DNA from: Prorocentrum cordatum
Lineage: Eukaryota > Sar > Dinophyceae > Prorocentrales > Prorocentraceae
Direction: 5' to 3'
Assembly: GCA_963575745.1 (NCBI GenBank)
Contig: CAUYUJ010014631.1
Span: 43,501 to 107,500, forward strand
DNA: 64,000 bases
A program made the translations under genes and the position numbers. Below the pieces are notes generated by a model that did no database searches, was not told the origin of the DNA, and worked only from the letters and a program-made list of their open reading frames with translations. Shown in pieces: positions 20,693-31,090 of this stretch. The first letter of the stretch is position 1. The number at the start of each line of letters is the position of its first letter.

Positions 20693-21003
20693 AGAAACTC
20701 CAGGAATTCAGCCGCACATGCGGAAGGATCGTCGTCAACGACAGGGCCACCGACATGTCCGTCAACCTCGCCGACCTCGCCGACCTTTTGGAGGCAAAGC
20801 ATTTGTTCATCGATAGGTGCAGGAACGACACCGTGAACCTGTTGTCGGAGCCGTTGGATGACGTCAACGCGAAGTTGCTGAGGTCCTGCCCCGATTGGCT
20901 GAAGGCCCACACCCTAAATTCCTTCAACAAAAACATGGGGACCAGGCCAGGACCAGTGCCCCCCCTGGGCCTAGAAACCATTGGCGTTGCAGCTGCAGCC
21001 TGA
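20623..21003 (+). CDS. Coding segment downstream of the Cys-rich ORF
   Basis: Reads MEQFSWENHWVDRVRKRDFD, then a mixed alpha-helical sequence with RIVVNDRATDMSVNLADLAD and LLEAKHLFIDRCRND, to LKAHTLNSFNKNMGTRP. It overlaps the preceding frame by 70 bases and could be joined to it by a further frameshift near 20600-20622. It ends about 70 bases before the tail of the satellite element at 21074. No recognised domain. Confidence 0.45.
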   Translation: MEQFSWENHWVDRVRKRDFDTVVKKLQEFSRTCGRIVVNDRATDMSVNLADLADLLEAKHLFIDRCRNDTVNLLSEPLDDVNAKLLRSCPDWLKAHTLNSFNKNMGTRPGPVPPLGLETIGVAAAA

Positions 21004-21190
21004 AACTGCAACTCAGAGTTGCCCGGATTCAGCGACGGCTGAAATACAGGGAGGGGCATCCCCCGCTAATTAGCCGGACGAAGGACCCAACCATATGCAG
21101 GTGTGAGTACCGCAATTGTGATTCCCTTTTTTTCGGTGGTGATCCCTATGAGGCAACGAACCGTGCTAGGGGTGTGCCGAAATGAGCGGC

Positions 21191-21767
21191 GTGGCACACG
21201 ACGCGAACGAAAACGATTGATCTGAGTACGTAGGGAGACTGAGCGCGGGTGAATATGAGCGCGAGTGCGTCTGACTGTGAATGAATCTGCGTGCGAGCGA
21301 GTCTACGTGCATGAATGCGAGTGCGCCAGTGCATGGTGCAATTGTATATGAATGCTAATTGTTTGTGAATGACTGCCTCTGAGTACTCGTGACGCTGGGC
21401 GTGGCCGCCGCAAGGAGCTTCCCCGGGGCTCCCCGACGGCGTCGCCCGCGCGCCGCGACGCCACCGCGAGGATCGCGCCCGCTTCCTCCCCTTCTTTTAC
21501 TCCCTCTTTGCCCGCGCACTCAAAAGTCCAAAGCTGCGGGCGCAGCGCAGCGCGGAGTCCCAGCGACGCGCGCAGGTCGCCCCGGAGGGGTCCCAGCGAC
21601 GCGCGCAAGTCGTCCGCTGCGCGCAGCAAAAAGAGCTAGCTGGCTGGCTGATAGCGGGCAAGGCTCTTGCCGCTGGGAAGAACGACGACGGGCGAGCGAG
21701 GCGCGGAACTCCGACGGCCTCCGGCGGAGGTGTACTGGGTGGGGGAGACGCAAGCGGACTGCGCCGC
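21191..21767. other. Non-array interval inside the satellite element
   Basis: Holds a degenerate GAGTGCGTGAATG-like minisatellite (about 21240-21390) and a doubled GTCCCAGCGACGCGCGCA (about 21558 and 21591). It separates one isolated 90-bp-family unit from the main array. It could be a later insertion; no ends were found. Confidence 0.4.
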
Positions 21768-24700
21768 GGGAACCTTCGGTGGAGCTCCCTATGGGGCGAC
21801 GAAACGTGTGAGGGGTGTGCCGAAATGGGTGTGCGGGACGCATGCGGGCACACCCACTGGGACCTTCGGTTGGGCTCCCTATAGGGCCGCGAAACGTGTG
21901 AGGGATGTGCCGACATGGGTGTGCGGGACGCATGCGGGCACACCCACTGGGACCTTCGGTGGAGCTCCCTATGGGGCCACGAAGCGTGTGAGGGGTGTAC
22001 CGACATGGGTGTGCGGGACGCATGCGGGTACACCCATTGGGACCTTCGGTGGAGCTCCATTAGGGGCAACGAAACGTGCGACGGGTGGGCCGCAATGGGT
22101 GTGCGGGACGCATGCGGGCACACCCACTGAGACCTTCGGTGGAGCTCCCTATGGGGCCACGAAGCGTGCGAGGGGTGTGCCGAAATGGGTGTGCGGGACG
22201 CATGCGGGCACACCCACTGGGACCTTCGGTGGAGCTCCCTATGGGGCCACGCAGCGTGTGAAGGGTGTGCCGAAATGGGTGTGCGGGACGCATGCGGGTA
22301 CACCCATTGGGACCTTCGGTGGAGCTCCCTATGGGGCCACGAAAACGTGCGAGGGGTGCGCCGAAATGTGTGTGTGCGGGACGCATGCGGGCACGCCCAC
22401 TGGGACCTTCGGTGGAGCCCCGTATGGGGCAACGAAGCGTGTGCGGGGTGGGCCGAAATGGGTGTGCGGGACGCATGCGGGCACACCCGCTGGGGCCTTC
22501 GGTGGAGCTCCTTATGGGGCCACGAAACGTGTGAAGGGTGTGCCGAAACGGGTGTGCGGGACGCATGCGGGCACACCCATTGGGACCTTCTGTGGAGCTC
22601 CCTATGGGGCCACGAAGCGTGTGAGGGGTGGGCCGACATGGGTGTGCGGGACGCATGCGGGCACACCCATTGGGACCTTCGGTGGAGCTCCCTATGGGGC
22701 CACGAAACGTGTGAGGGGTGGCGAACAATGGGTGTGCGGGGCGCGTGCGGGCACACCCACTGGGACCTTCGGTGGAGCTCCCTGTGGGGCCGCGAAGCGT
22801 GCGAGGGGTGTGCCGAAATATGTGTGCGGGACGCATGCTGGCACACCCGCTGGGACCTTCTGTGGAGCTCCCTATGGGGCCGCGAAGCGTGTGAGGGGTG
22901 TGCCGACATGAGTGTGCGGGGCGCATGCGGGCACACCCGTTGGGACCTTCCGTGGAGCCCCCTATGGGGCCACGAAGCGTGTGAGGGGTGCGCCGAAATG
23001 TGTGTGTGCGGGACGCATGCGGGCACACCCGCTGGGACCTTCGGTGGAGCTCCCTATGGGGCCACGAAGCGTGTGAGGGGTGTGTCGACATGGGTGAGCG
23101 GGACGCGTGCGGGCACACCCACTGTGGCCTTCGGTGGAGCTCCCCATGGGGCGACGAAACGTGCGAGGGGTGGGCCGACATGGGTGTGCGGGGCGCATGC
23201 GGGCACACCCACTGGGACCTTCGGTGGAGCCCCCTACGAGGCCGCGAAGCGTGCGAGGGGTGTGTCGACATGGGTGTGCGGGACGCATGCGGGCACACCC
23301 ACTGGGGCCTTCGGTGGGGCTCCCTATGTGACCACGAAACATGTGAGGGGTCACGAAACGCGAGAGGGGTGTGCCGAAATGGGTGTGCGGGACGCATGCG
23401 GGCACACCCACTGGGGCCTTCGGTGGAGCTCCCTATGGGGGCACGAAGCGTGTGAAGAGCATGCCGAAATGGGCATCCACTGGGACCTTCGGCGGAGCTC
23501 CTTATGGGGCCACGAAACGCGTGATGGGTGTGCCGAAATGTGTGTGTGCGGGACGCAAGCGGGCGGCGGCACTGGGGCCTTCGTTGGAGCTCCCTATGGG
23601 GCCACGAAGCGTGCGAGGGGTGTGCCGAAATGGGTGTGCGGGGCGCATGCGGGCACACCCACTGGGACCTTCGGTGGAGCTCCTATGGGGCCACGAAACG
23701 GGTGAGGGGTGTGCCGGGTTGGGTGTGCGTGACGCATGCGGGCGGCAGCTCTGGGGCCTTCGGCTGAGCTCCCTATGGGGCCACGAAACGTGTGAGGGGT
23801 GTGCCGAATTGAATGTGCGTGACGCATGCGGGCGGCAGAGCTGGGGCCTTCGGCTGAGCTCCCTATGGGGCGACGAAACGTGTGAGGGGTGTGCCGAATT
23901 GGGTGTGCGTGACGCATGCGGGCGGCTGCACTGGGGCCTTCGGCGGAGCTCCCTATGGGGCCACGAGACGTGTGAGCGGTGTGCCGAATTGAGTTGAGTG
24001 TGCGTGACGCATGCGGGCGGCAGCACGGGGGCCTTCGGCGGAGCTCCCTATGGGGCCACGAAACGTGTGAGGGGTGTGCCGAATTGAATGTGCGTGACGC
24101 ATGCGGGCGGCAGCGCTGGGGCTTTCGGCGGAGCTCCCTATGGGGCCACGAAACGTGTGAGGGGTGTGCCGGATTGGGTGTGCGTGCCGCATGCGGGCGG
24201 CAGCACTGGGGCCTTCGGCGGAGCTCCCTATGGGGCCACGAAGCGTGTGAGGGGTGTGCCGAATTGGGTGTTGGTGACGCATGCGGGCGGCAGCGCTGGG
24301 GCCTTCGGCGGAGCCCCTTATGGGGCCACGGAACGTGTGAGGGGTGTGCCGAATAGGGTGTGGGTGACGCATGCGGGCGGCAGCACTGGTGCCCTCGGTG
24401 GAGCTCCTATGGGGCCACGAAGCGTGTGAGGGGTGTGCCGAATTGGGTGTGCGTGACGCGTGCGGGCGGCAGCACTGGGACTTTCGGTAGAGCTCCCTAT
24501 GGGGCCACGAAGCGTGTGATGGGGTGTGCCGAATTGGGTGTGCGTGACGCATGCAGCATGTGAGTGGTGTGCCGAATTGGGTGCGGGTGACGCATGCGGG
24601 CGGCAGCACGGGGGCCTTCGGCGGAGCTCATATGGGGCCACGGCACGTGTGAGGGGTGTGCCGAATTGGGTGTGGGTGACGCATGCGGGCGGCAGCTCTG

Positions 24701-25270
24701 GGGCCTTCGGTGGAGCTCCTTATGGGGCCACGAAACGCGCGAGGGGCGTGCCGAATTGGGTGTGGGTGGCGCATGCGGGCGGCAGCACTGGGGCCTTCGG
24801 CGAAGCTCCTATGGGGCCACGAAGCGTGTGAAGGGGTGTGCCGAATTGGGTGTTGGTGACGCATGCGGGCGGCAGCACTGGGGCCTTCGGCGGAGCTCCC
24901 ATGGGGCCACGAAACGTGTGAGGGTGTGCCGAATTGGGTGTGGGTGGCGCATGCGGGCGGCAGCACTGGGGCCTTCGGCGGAGCTCCTATGGGGCCACGA
25001 AGCGTGTGACGGGCGTGCCGAATTGGGTGTGGGTGACGCACGCGGGCGGCAGCGCTGGTGCCTTCGGCGGAGCTCCTATGGGGCCACGAAGCGTGTGAGG
25101 GGTGTGCCGAATTGGGTGTTGGTGACGCATGCGGGCGGCAGCGCTGGGGCCTTCGGCGGAGCTCCTGTGGGGCCGCGAAACGCGTGAGGGGCGTGCCGAA
25201 TTGAGTGTGGGTGGCGCATGCGGGCGGCAGCACTGGGGCCTTCGGCGGAGCTCCTGTGGGGCTACGAAGC
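21768..25270 (+). repeat. 90-bp tandem array, family 1, about 39 units
   Basis: Unit landmarks on the plus strand are GGAGCTCCCTATGGGGCC, ACGAAACGTGTGAGGGGTGT and GCCGAAATGGGTGTGCG. Start-to-start spacing is 90 over most of the array, 87-92 in later units. Two blocks exist: 21768 to about 23700, with GGCACACCCACTGGGACC, and 23700 to 25270, with GGCGGCAGCACTGGGGCC. Because 90 is divisible by three, long frames stay open in several frames on both strands (up to 532 codons). I read these as by-products, not a gene. Confidence 0.9.
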
Positions 25271-25286
25271 GCTGTTCTGGGCGGAG

Positions 25287-25411
25287 TGAAACGCAGGGAA
25301 GAGGGGGAGGAGGGAGGAGGAGGGGGAGGAGGAGAGGGGGAGGAGGAGGAGAGGAGGAAAGGAGACGCGGGGACCGTTTCCTCAAAACGAGGACCCAACA
25401 CCACAGGATGA
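25287..25411 (-). repeat. Head module with polypyrimidine tract (minus strand)
   Basis: On the plus strand: GGA-rich tract 25287-25370, then CTCAAAACGAGGACCCAACA and CCACAGGATGATTAGG. In reverse complement this matches the plus-strand heads at 45784, 48684 and 51131, each followed by a pyrimidine-rich run. Confidence 0.75.
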
Positions 25412-26369
25412 TTAGGAAAAATGAAGTTGGCCACGTTCAGTTGTTCAAGTTGCCTGGAGTGGGCTGGGGTGGACCGAAGTAGTGTGCGCTGGAAAAACGG
25501 GATTTGACAGGGGTGGGCTGGGCGGGGCAGCGTCCGCGTCGCTTCCTCTGCTCTTCTGCGCGCTAGTACTCTACTATATTGTTGCTGTACCTGCTCGACC
25601 CACTCTAGTCTGCCCCATCGCACTCTAGTGCATGTGTCGTCTCGGAGGGCCCTCGCACGCGTGCTCTCGGAGGGCCCAGTGGCGCTTCGAAGTGCCATCC
25701 CGCAGGGCCCCAAGCTCAAGAGTTAAGAAGGCCCCGGGGGGGCCCTAGGAATTGCTCAAGTGCCCCATGGACCGCTCGGATGTAATTACACAGCGCCTTG
25801 ATGCATGTTCTCCGACAGCAAGTTTGGAGCCCTCTTGGGCCGTTCCTGCACTCTCTCGGCGTCGCCAAAACACGCCGTATCGGGGGGGCCGACAAAAGAA
25901 CAACCGTTGCAACGCTTGTCCTTTTGGCCCCGTGGTGCACCGCTGGCGCGCGTCATCCAAACGCGCTGCTCGATGACACTTCCTAGCGGATTGCGGGGGG
26001 CCCTCGGGGCCAACTAGGGGGTTATCGTTGGGCGCTCCCGCGGCTCCCGAGAGGAGCAGCGACTAGAGCCATGTGGGGCAGGGTAGGGTAGACGGCCCCC
26101 GCGAGTAGAATAGGGCGCGTTTAAGGTAGATGACACATCATAGCCGGCTAGAAAGAGTAGGGTAGAGCAGGGTAGGGTAGAGTAGAGAGTAGAGTGGGGC
26201 AGAATAGAGTAGGGTGGGTAGAGCAAGACCAGAGGAAGCCATGCGGACGCAAGCGGGCCCAGCCCAACGCAGTTCAGCCCAATATTATCCAGCCCACCCG
26301 ACTTCAGCCACGGTCCGCTCCATCCCATTCCAGGCAAACTTGGAAATCAACGAATGTGGAATTCGTCTT
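25412..26369. other. No clear gene; GTAGAG-rich patch and short dispersed motif
   Basis: A reverse copy of the CACGGTCCACCC...CCAGGCA motif lies at 25443-25477 and a forward copy at 26309-26343. Bases 26150-26225 are GGGTAGAGTAG-like low complexity. The rest shows no coherent frame. Confidence 0.4.
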
Positions 26370-26658
26370 TTTGGTCCAAGCGGGGGTCGCCTCATCATTC
26401 TGTCAGGCGCAGATCGTCACGGAGTGCCTGCACGCGTTCACCGCTCACGTCGCGAAGAACCCGAAGTGTGAGGTTCATGGTGGGCGCGTGGTTCAGGCGC
26501 ATGGCGGCTTCGACCGACGTCGGCTTCAGCAATTTCGCGGGGGATGAGTGCAAGGACACACAATCTATGAACCTCAGCCTCTTGGCCCCAGCCCGCGCGA
26601 AGTCCGCCCAGGAGAAGATCGTCATGCACTTGGGAGATAGCAGGACACCGCGGCTATC
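26370..26658 (+). pseudogene. Coding remnant upstream of copy B, frame-broken
   Basis: Protein-like text moves between frames: AQIVTECLHAFTAHVAKNPK in one, STDVGFSNFAGDECKDTQSM and LLAPARAKSAQEKIVMHLGD in the next. It then returns to the first frame after 26640. At least two shifts are needed to read it through. Probably the start of the gene that continues into copy B. No known domain. Confidence 0.4.
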
Positions 26659-27643
26659 GTGACCATCTCTGAGGGGATCATTGACAGGCTGAAGTGCATC
26701 GACTCAGACCTTGCACAGGTGTGCGTCGACAGCGACGAAGTGATGGCAGGAAAGGGCTGGTTCCACCAAGCATGGGTGGACTCGCAGTGCTTGCGGGCGT
26801 GTGGGCTGGCATTTTCAAGGGGGGGGGTCGGGCATCGTTGGCGACCGAATGGCGCGGGAGGTGATGGTAGAGTTTTGCAGCCATTCCGAGAAGATCTCCG
26901 CTCGCATGAAGAACACGTTCCGCATCATCCAGGGTTCGGCCTTGCAGCATGGCAAGGCCGCTGCTGACGCAGTGCAGTTGTTCAAGTCGTCGTACATGAC
27001 AGAGCAGTCCGGGTGCGCGGTTGAGAAGTTGAACGCCATCCAGAGGATGATCGACGTGGGAAGGTCAGCCATCTCAGACGGGACGCTGGTCGATGTTTGG
27101 GGCGCCATGATCGACATCATGGAGACCGACGTCAACGTGAAACGGTTCGCCGAAGTGTTTGGCGATGCCCCATCCGTGACGGATACGTGCTCGCAAATGC
27201 CGCCGAGCCCAGACACCGCCGCTTTTGCCCTCAGCACCCCCAACGAGGTGGCAGCGAACTTCGCCAGCGTCGTGCTCGACCTCATCAGGGCCTGCTTGGA
27301 GCACGATGGCAACTACTTCCAGGCGGCGGTGAATGCGCTACTGGCTGGCGACACAGGAGCAGACGTGTTCTCCGTGCCGCCTGGAGAGGCGGCCAGAGAG
27401 GGCACGGCCGTCATCTCGCCGATGGAGGTGTTGGACTGGCTGGACGGCGCGCTCCAGGACAAGCGCGAAACAATGCCAGACCCATTGAGGAGGAGCGATG
27501 TTGCGAAGAGGCGGAGGCGGAGTTGGGGAGCTGGACGGGCAGGGAGGTGGAAGAGGGAGGTTGCGAGCTGGAGGGGTTTGAGTGGAGGGCTCGTTCACGG
27601 GCGCCTCTCGGTTGTTTCGGTAGATGGTTTCATGTTAATATAA
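26659..27643 (+). pseudogene. Helical protein segment leading into copy B, with a shift at a G9 run
   Basis: Begins TISEGIIDRLKCIDSDLAQV in one frame. At the G9 run (26819-26827) the frame moves by one and continues for over 250 residues (KISARMKNTFRIIQGSALQH, LVDVWGAMIDIMETDVNVKR, DLIRACLEHDGNYFQAAVNA). The frame crosses the left edge of copy B at 27471 without interruption (PMEVLDWLDGALQDKRE), so this is the more original junction; copy A lacks the upstream part. All-alpha by appearance; function unknown. Confidence 0.5.
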
Positions 27644-28059
27644 TCCTTTCTTTCCCAGGTATCACCCACGTCTTGTAGAACCCAAATCTGTGAAAACCAT
27701 ACGTCTGAAAAGAATAAACATGTTTTCAGTGAGTGCTGAGCTCGGGTGACTACAATAGCCACAGACACATGCCAACATATGTGAGGACCCTGATGCGGTT
27801 CCATGATTCGCTGATCCTTGTCAGGGGCAGGAGCATGCTTGTTCTGGAAACACGTGTGCATATATTTCAACAGGCCCCACGCAGCCCCGCGCGATGCTTG
27901 CGTGTGCCGCCCTGCCCCCGCAATTCTCACAGCAGCCGTTCAGCTTTTTTTTTTTTTCTGCATGGCACATGTCTGAACCCATAGTTCTTTATGAGGGAAG
28001 CTTGTCTGCAGCGATGTGCAGCCATGGCGCCCAGTGGTGAGTGGAGGTGAGTTCACTGA

Positions 28060-28509
28060 GTGTTCCGTGCTCAGTGGGGCCACGAGGTGGACGAGGAGGC
28101 CCACCCACCGCCAGCGCCCCCGCCGCAGCCCGCCCAGCCTGGTCCGGGGCACCGCGGCGGGAGGAGAGGGGGAGGAGGACGGCTGCCAGGGCAGCCAGGC
28201 AGAGGCAGAGGGCGAGGACGAGCAAGAGGTTTCATTGCACAGCCGACCACAGCTCTGAAGATGTCCCGCGGCCAGCTCCGACACCACAGCTGCCGCCGCC
28301 AACAGATGGTGGACGCCCTGTCGACCGCAGCTTCTCCTAGTGATCGGCTGGCCACCGCGCGTGTGATGTCCGAAGGTGGGAATGATCCGAAGCGCCCGCG
28401 TGTGGTTTTGATTCAAGGCATGCCAGTTGTCGCCCATCGCGCACAGAGTAGAGATTCAACAGTATCAGCACGTCGTGATTGCGCTGTCTCCTCACACGTA
28501 GCTGCTTAG
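28060..28509 (+). CDS. Duplicated gene B, segment 1 (Pro/Gly/Arg-rich)
   Basis: Counterpart of 9315-9771: Pro-rich start, RGRGRGRARG block, then MVDALSTAASPSDRLATARV. Two residues are missing from the RG block relative to copy A (in-frame 6-base deletion). The frame stops shortly after SSHVAA, at TAG. Confidence 0.45.
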   Translation: MFRAQWGHEVDEEAHPPPAPPPQPAQPGPGHRGGRRGGGGRLPGQPGRGRGRGRARGFIAQPTTALKMSRGQLRHHSCRRQQMVDALSTAASPSDRLATARVMSEGGNDPKRPRVVLIQGMPVVAHRAQSRDSTVSARRDCAVSSHVAA

Positions 28510-28556
28510 TCAGCAGGCCTTGCCACATTCGTGAGGAGCGCTTCTTTCGTTTTCAG

Positions 28557-28678
28557 CATCAACATATTCGACGATTGCAACAGCTTCATTTGCAAGCCCA
28601 AGTCTGTCACTGGAATTTGCGATGGCCCCGTTAACCAGCGAGCCGCTGCAAGCATTGCCAAAAAGTTCAGCAGACGGG
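28557..28678 (+). CDS. Duplicated gene B, proposed exon 2
   Basis: TTTCGTTTTCAG acceptor, then INIFDDCNSFICKPK and the rest as in copy A. It ends before a GC donor (GGGGCAAAAAAC). The intron side differs from A by an insertion of two A residues while the exon is indel-free, which supports the boundary. Confidence 0.45.
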
Positions 28679-28825
28679 GCAAAAAACATATGTATGCCGA
28701 CGTTCGACACATGCGAACATATGTTTATCCATCGTCGTGCCTAGCCTGGAGACGCTGTTGCCCTGGCAGGGGCGGAGGTTCATTCTCCTGCCGTCGTTCT
28801 TCCGCTAGCAAACGCAGGCACTATC

Positions 28826-30136
28826 ATGTCACGACTCAGCAGGTGGAGCGTCGATCTAGCATGCGGGGCTGGCACGTCGATCGGCGGTGGTTCGCTCGAG
28901 CTGCGCCGTGCCATAGCCATAGTCGAGGCGCCCTGGGGGGCCATCATCCTTTGCCGAGACAACCTCGTGGCGAACAACTGCGTCATACGCATGGAGGGGA
29001 ACGCGGTCCAGACAGTCAACGCTACGGCACCACATGATGACCACCATGTCACGTTGCTCGACGCACGGTGCGCATCTCACTCGGGCGTCCTGTGCCAGAG
29101 ACAGTTTTTTTACAGCATCGACAAACTACCTTCGTCAATTGTTCGTCTTGGCCATGTCTTGGAGAGCGGGAGGGCAGCTCATACTTACTCAGAGTGCATT
29201 AAGGAAATGTCGAGTCGTTCGTTTTCGTATCGGAGGTGCGCCATGTTCCCGCCAGAATGTGAGCTATGGCAGGCGATGGCGCTCCGAGTCCTCGAACACA
29301 GCAGGCCGGCTCGGAACCTTTCCCCATCCCAGGAGGAGATGATTCTAAGTGGCGACAACGGCGATTGGGATTCGGATTGCGTGGTGCACTACTGCTCGGG
29401 CGACGGATGCCCGCTAGGCTGCAGGGGCGAGGCGCGCAGCAAGGGCCTCGTGGTCGACCTCATTGTGCTGTCCTTGTGCAGCCAGCTTGTCGTGGCGCTG
29501 GAATATAGGTGGAAGGGGTTCGACGCAGCCAGCGCGCGGGCGTTCAGGGGCAGGCGCCAGCACCGACTGTTGGACAGAGCCTTGGAGAAGATGTTCCCGC
29601 CAGCGAGGGTCAGGCAGGCCGAGCTGGCGATGCAGGGTGCCCAGATGCTTGGCAGGGACATGGACTGGTCTGTGAAGAACAACGCGAAGGGCGGCAGCGT
29701 CGCCCAGGCGTTCGCGAGGGACGACCCTCGCGCGAGCAATCTAGAGCTCGCCATCGTCTTGGGCGAGCCCGCCCAGAGCTTCCTCAACAAGTCGCTCGCT
29801 GCAGAGAAGGCTGCTCTGGCATCTGCGCAGGCGGCCCTGCGCGTTCCAGCGGGGGCCGGCAACCCGCCGCCCGATTTCGCCGAGGTCGAGGCGAAGGCCG
29901 TCGACGCGAACTGGGCCATCGCCAGAGGGTCCGAGGGCAGCGCGGTCATCTGCAAGCTCGCGGCCTTGATGCGTTCTTATTCTGCTGGGAAGTGGAAGGA
30001 CCGATGGCGAAGCGGAACGGAGTTGGCCGCGGGGGGCGGGGGTGGGGGCGGTTGGGGGCGGGCCTGCCTGCCGCCTCTGCCCGCCCCCCCCCCCCCCGCC
30101 GTCCTTCGCCGTCCCTTTCGCCCGCCGAGGAGTTGA
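28826..30136 (+). CDS. Duplicated gene B, long ORF spanning segments 3 and 4
   Basis: One 436-codon frame covers what are two separate frames in copy A. It includes SRLSRWSVDLACGAG, the extra 58 codons encoded by 29045-29220 (with LPSSIVRLGHVLESGRAAHT), and the Cys/His cluster VVHYCSGDGCPLGC. It then continues through the same Ala-rich helices as A. The continuity makes B the better model for the ancestral protein. It ends in the G-rich/C-rich linker (about 30020-30129). Confidence 0.55.
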   Translation: MSRLSRWSVDLACGAGTSIGGGSLELRRAIAIVEAPWGAIILCRDNLVANNCVIRMEGNAVQTVNATAPHDDHHVTLLDARCASHSGVLCQRQFFYSIDKLPSSIVRLGHVLESGRAAHTYSECIKEMSSRSFSYRRCAMFPPECELWQAMALRVLEHSRPARNLSPSQEEMILSGDNGDWDSDCVVHYCSGDGCPLGCRGEARSKGLVVDLIVLSLCSQLVVALEYRWKGFDAASARAFRGRRQHRLLDRALEKMFPPARVRQAELAMQGAQMLGRDMDWSVKNNAKGGSVAQAFARDDPRASNLELAIVLGEPAQSFLNKSLAAEKAALASAQAALRVPAGAGNPPPDFAEVEAKAVDANWAIARGSEGSAVICKLAALMRSYSAGKWKDRWRSGTELAAGGGGGGGWGRACLPPLPAPPPPAVLRRPFRPPRS

Positions 30137-30507
30137 AGTTGCCGCGCGAGAAGAAGCACAAGGCGGGCCTGTGCATCATGAAGGGCATGGCCGAGGCGTG
30201 GCAGCGCTTGGTCTTCGTGCGTCGGCAGCCGAAGTTCGAAATCTTCGCGCTCGCAGCGGCTAGGGAGTATAGCCAGGACGCTGTTCGCAGAGTACTTGGC
30301 CCACTCGCAGCACGGAGGGAGCGCTGCGCCGACTGCGTCGATGAGTTCACGTGCGTCTGGCTGAATCGCCTGCAGGACCCATGTCGTTCACGCAGAGCAC
30401 ACAGATCGTTGAGGTCAACGTTGAGCTGCCTGCCAGTGAATTCGACCCGACGCGAGAGGAGGCATTTGATGTGCCAGGAGCTGAAAGAGAGTCCGATCCC
30501 GAGGTAG
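30130..30507 (+). CDS. Duplicated gene B, segment 5
   Basis: EELKLPREKKHKAGLCIMKG continues without the copy A stop through AAAREYSQDAVRRVLGPLAA and RERCADCVDEFTCVWLNRLQ. After about 30380 the true frame is probably the other one (segment 6), because the acidic text and the conserved changes sit there. CADC-x7-C could be a metal site, with little else to support it. Confidence 0.4.
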   Translation, partial: ELKLPREKKHKAGLCIMKGMAEAWQRLVFVRRQPKFEIFALAAAREYSQDAVRRVLGPLAARRERCADCVDEFTCVWLNRLQDPCRSRRAHRSLRSTLSCLPVNSTRRERRHLMCQELKESPIPR

Positions 30508-30581
30508 GGCCCCGACAGCCACCTCGACGGCACGGCGTATTTATATCGCACCAGCTTCCCAATCGCATTCGAGCGAATTGA
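30351..30581 (+). CDS. Duplicated gene B, segment 6 (acidic)
   Basis: Reads MSFTQSTQIVEVNVELPASE, then FDPTREEAFDVPGAERESDP, and ends in TTG AAA TGA-type context near 30581. Copy A carries a stop inside this segment. The frame offset from segment 5 is shared with A. Confidence 0.4.
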   Translation: MRLAESPAGPMSFTQSTQIVEVNVELPASEFDPTREEAFDVPGAERESDPEVGPRQPPRRHGVFISHQLPNRIRAN

Positions 30582-31090
30582 AAGATGTGATGGCAGATGT
30601 GTTACTTGATCGTGGCATGCGGAAGTCATTTTCGCAAGGCCTGTCAGCTTTCGACGTGGGCGGTGGGAAGAGACGCAGGTGCGATGCGCGCACGGGGGGG
30701 GTGAGGCTGCATGCAGGAGCTCTGACGGCTTCTCCAAGACGATATCGCGCGCGGCCTTAAGATGTATTTGTATCTCAGAACTTCGAAGGCGGAGCTGCTG
30801 GAACGATGGCACGATGCAACCAGACAAGGAAGATATGGAAACAGCTGAATCCAAGGACAAGTACGCGGCGCGAGCTGCTGCTGAGAATCGGATAGTGGAA
30901 GAAGCTCGGGGCATGGACTTTCACCAGTTCAGCATGTCAAAGCTGGCTCAGTCACTGCGCAGGGGATTGAAGCTAAGCCTCAGGAGGTCCAGCGTCATCG
31001 CGACCCTGCGGAAGTTGAGCGACCACCCTGCGTGGGAAGACAGGCACCAGCGTGGATTGTTTCTAAGGGGGCCTCCACGTTGACAAGGTT
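30578..31090 (+). pseudogene. Duplicated gene B, segment 7, broken HMG-box-like region
   Basis: Counterpart of 11656-12440. TAA at 30758-30760 replaces the Tyr codon of copy A, and 7 bases are missing after about 30840, inside the HMG-like stretch (TRKIWK then out of frame). Downstream FHQFSMSKLAQSLRRGLKLS is readable again in another frame. Confidence 0.55.

Larger units (their letters stand above)
21074..25411 (-). repeat. Composite satellite element, copy 1 (tail on the left, head on the right)
   Basis: Read on the minus strand it begins with the head (25411 down to about 25380; TCCTGTGGTGTTGGGTCC, then TCGTTTTGAGG), then a CTCC-type polypyrimidine tract (25380-25290). Next come about 39 units of the 90-bp family (25270-21768) and a 577-base non-repeated piece. 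It ends with one more unit (21190-21130) and a tail with ACTCACA and GGGTCCTTCG (about 21125-21074). The same order is seen at 45784-48395. Limits are set by these shared ends. Confidence 0.65.

Noticed and set aside
21667-23705. Long open frames of 414-532 codons on both strands, reading as 30-residue repeat proteins
   Set aside because: They exist because the 90-bp period is divisible by three and the unit happens to lack stops. Frames are open on both strands at once and unit indels break them, so there is no evidence of protein selection.
21768-25270. CRISPR array
   Set aside because: The whole 90-bp unit is conserved, with no variable spacers, and the genome looks eukaryotic.
26150-26225. 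Telomere-like GGGTAG repeats
   Set aside because: The tract is short, irregular (GGGTAGAGTAG) and internal; it does not match the TTTAGGG-type repeat expected for a telomere.
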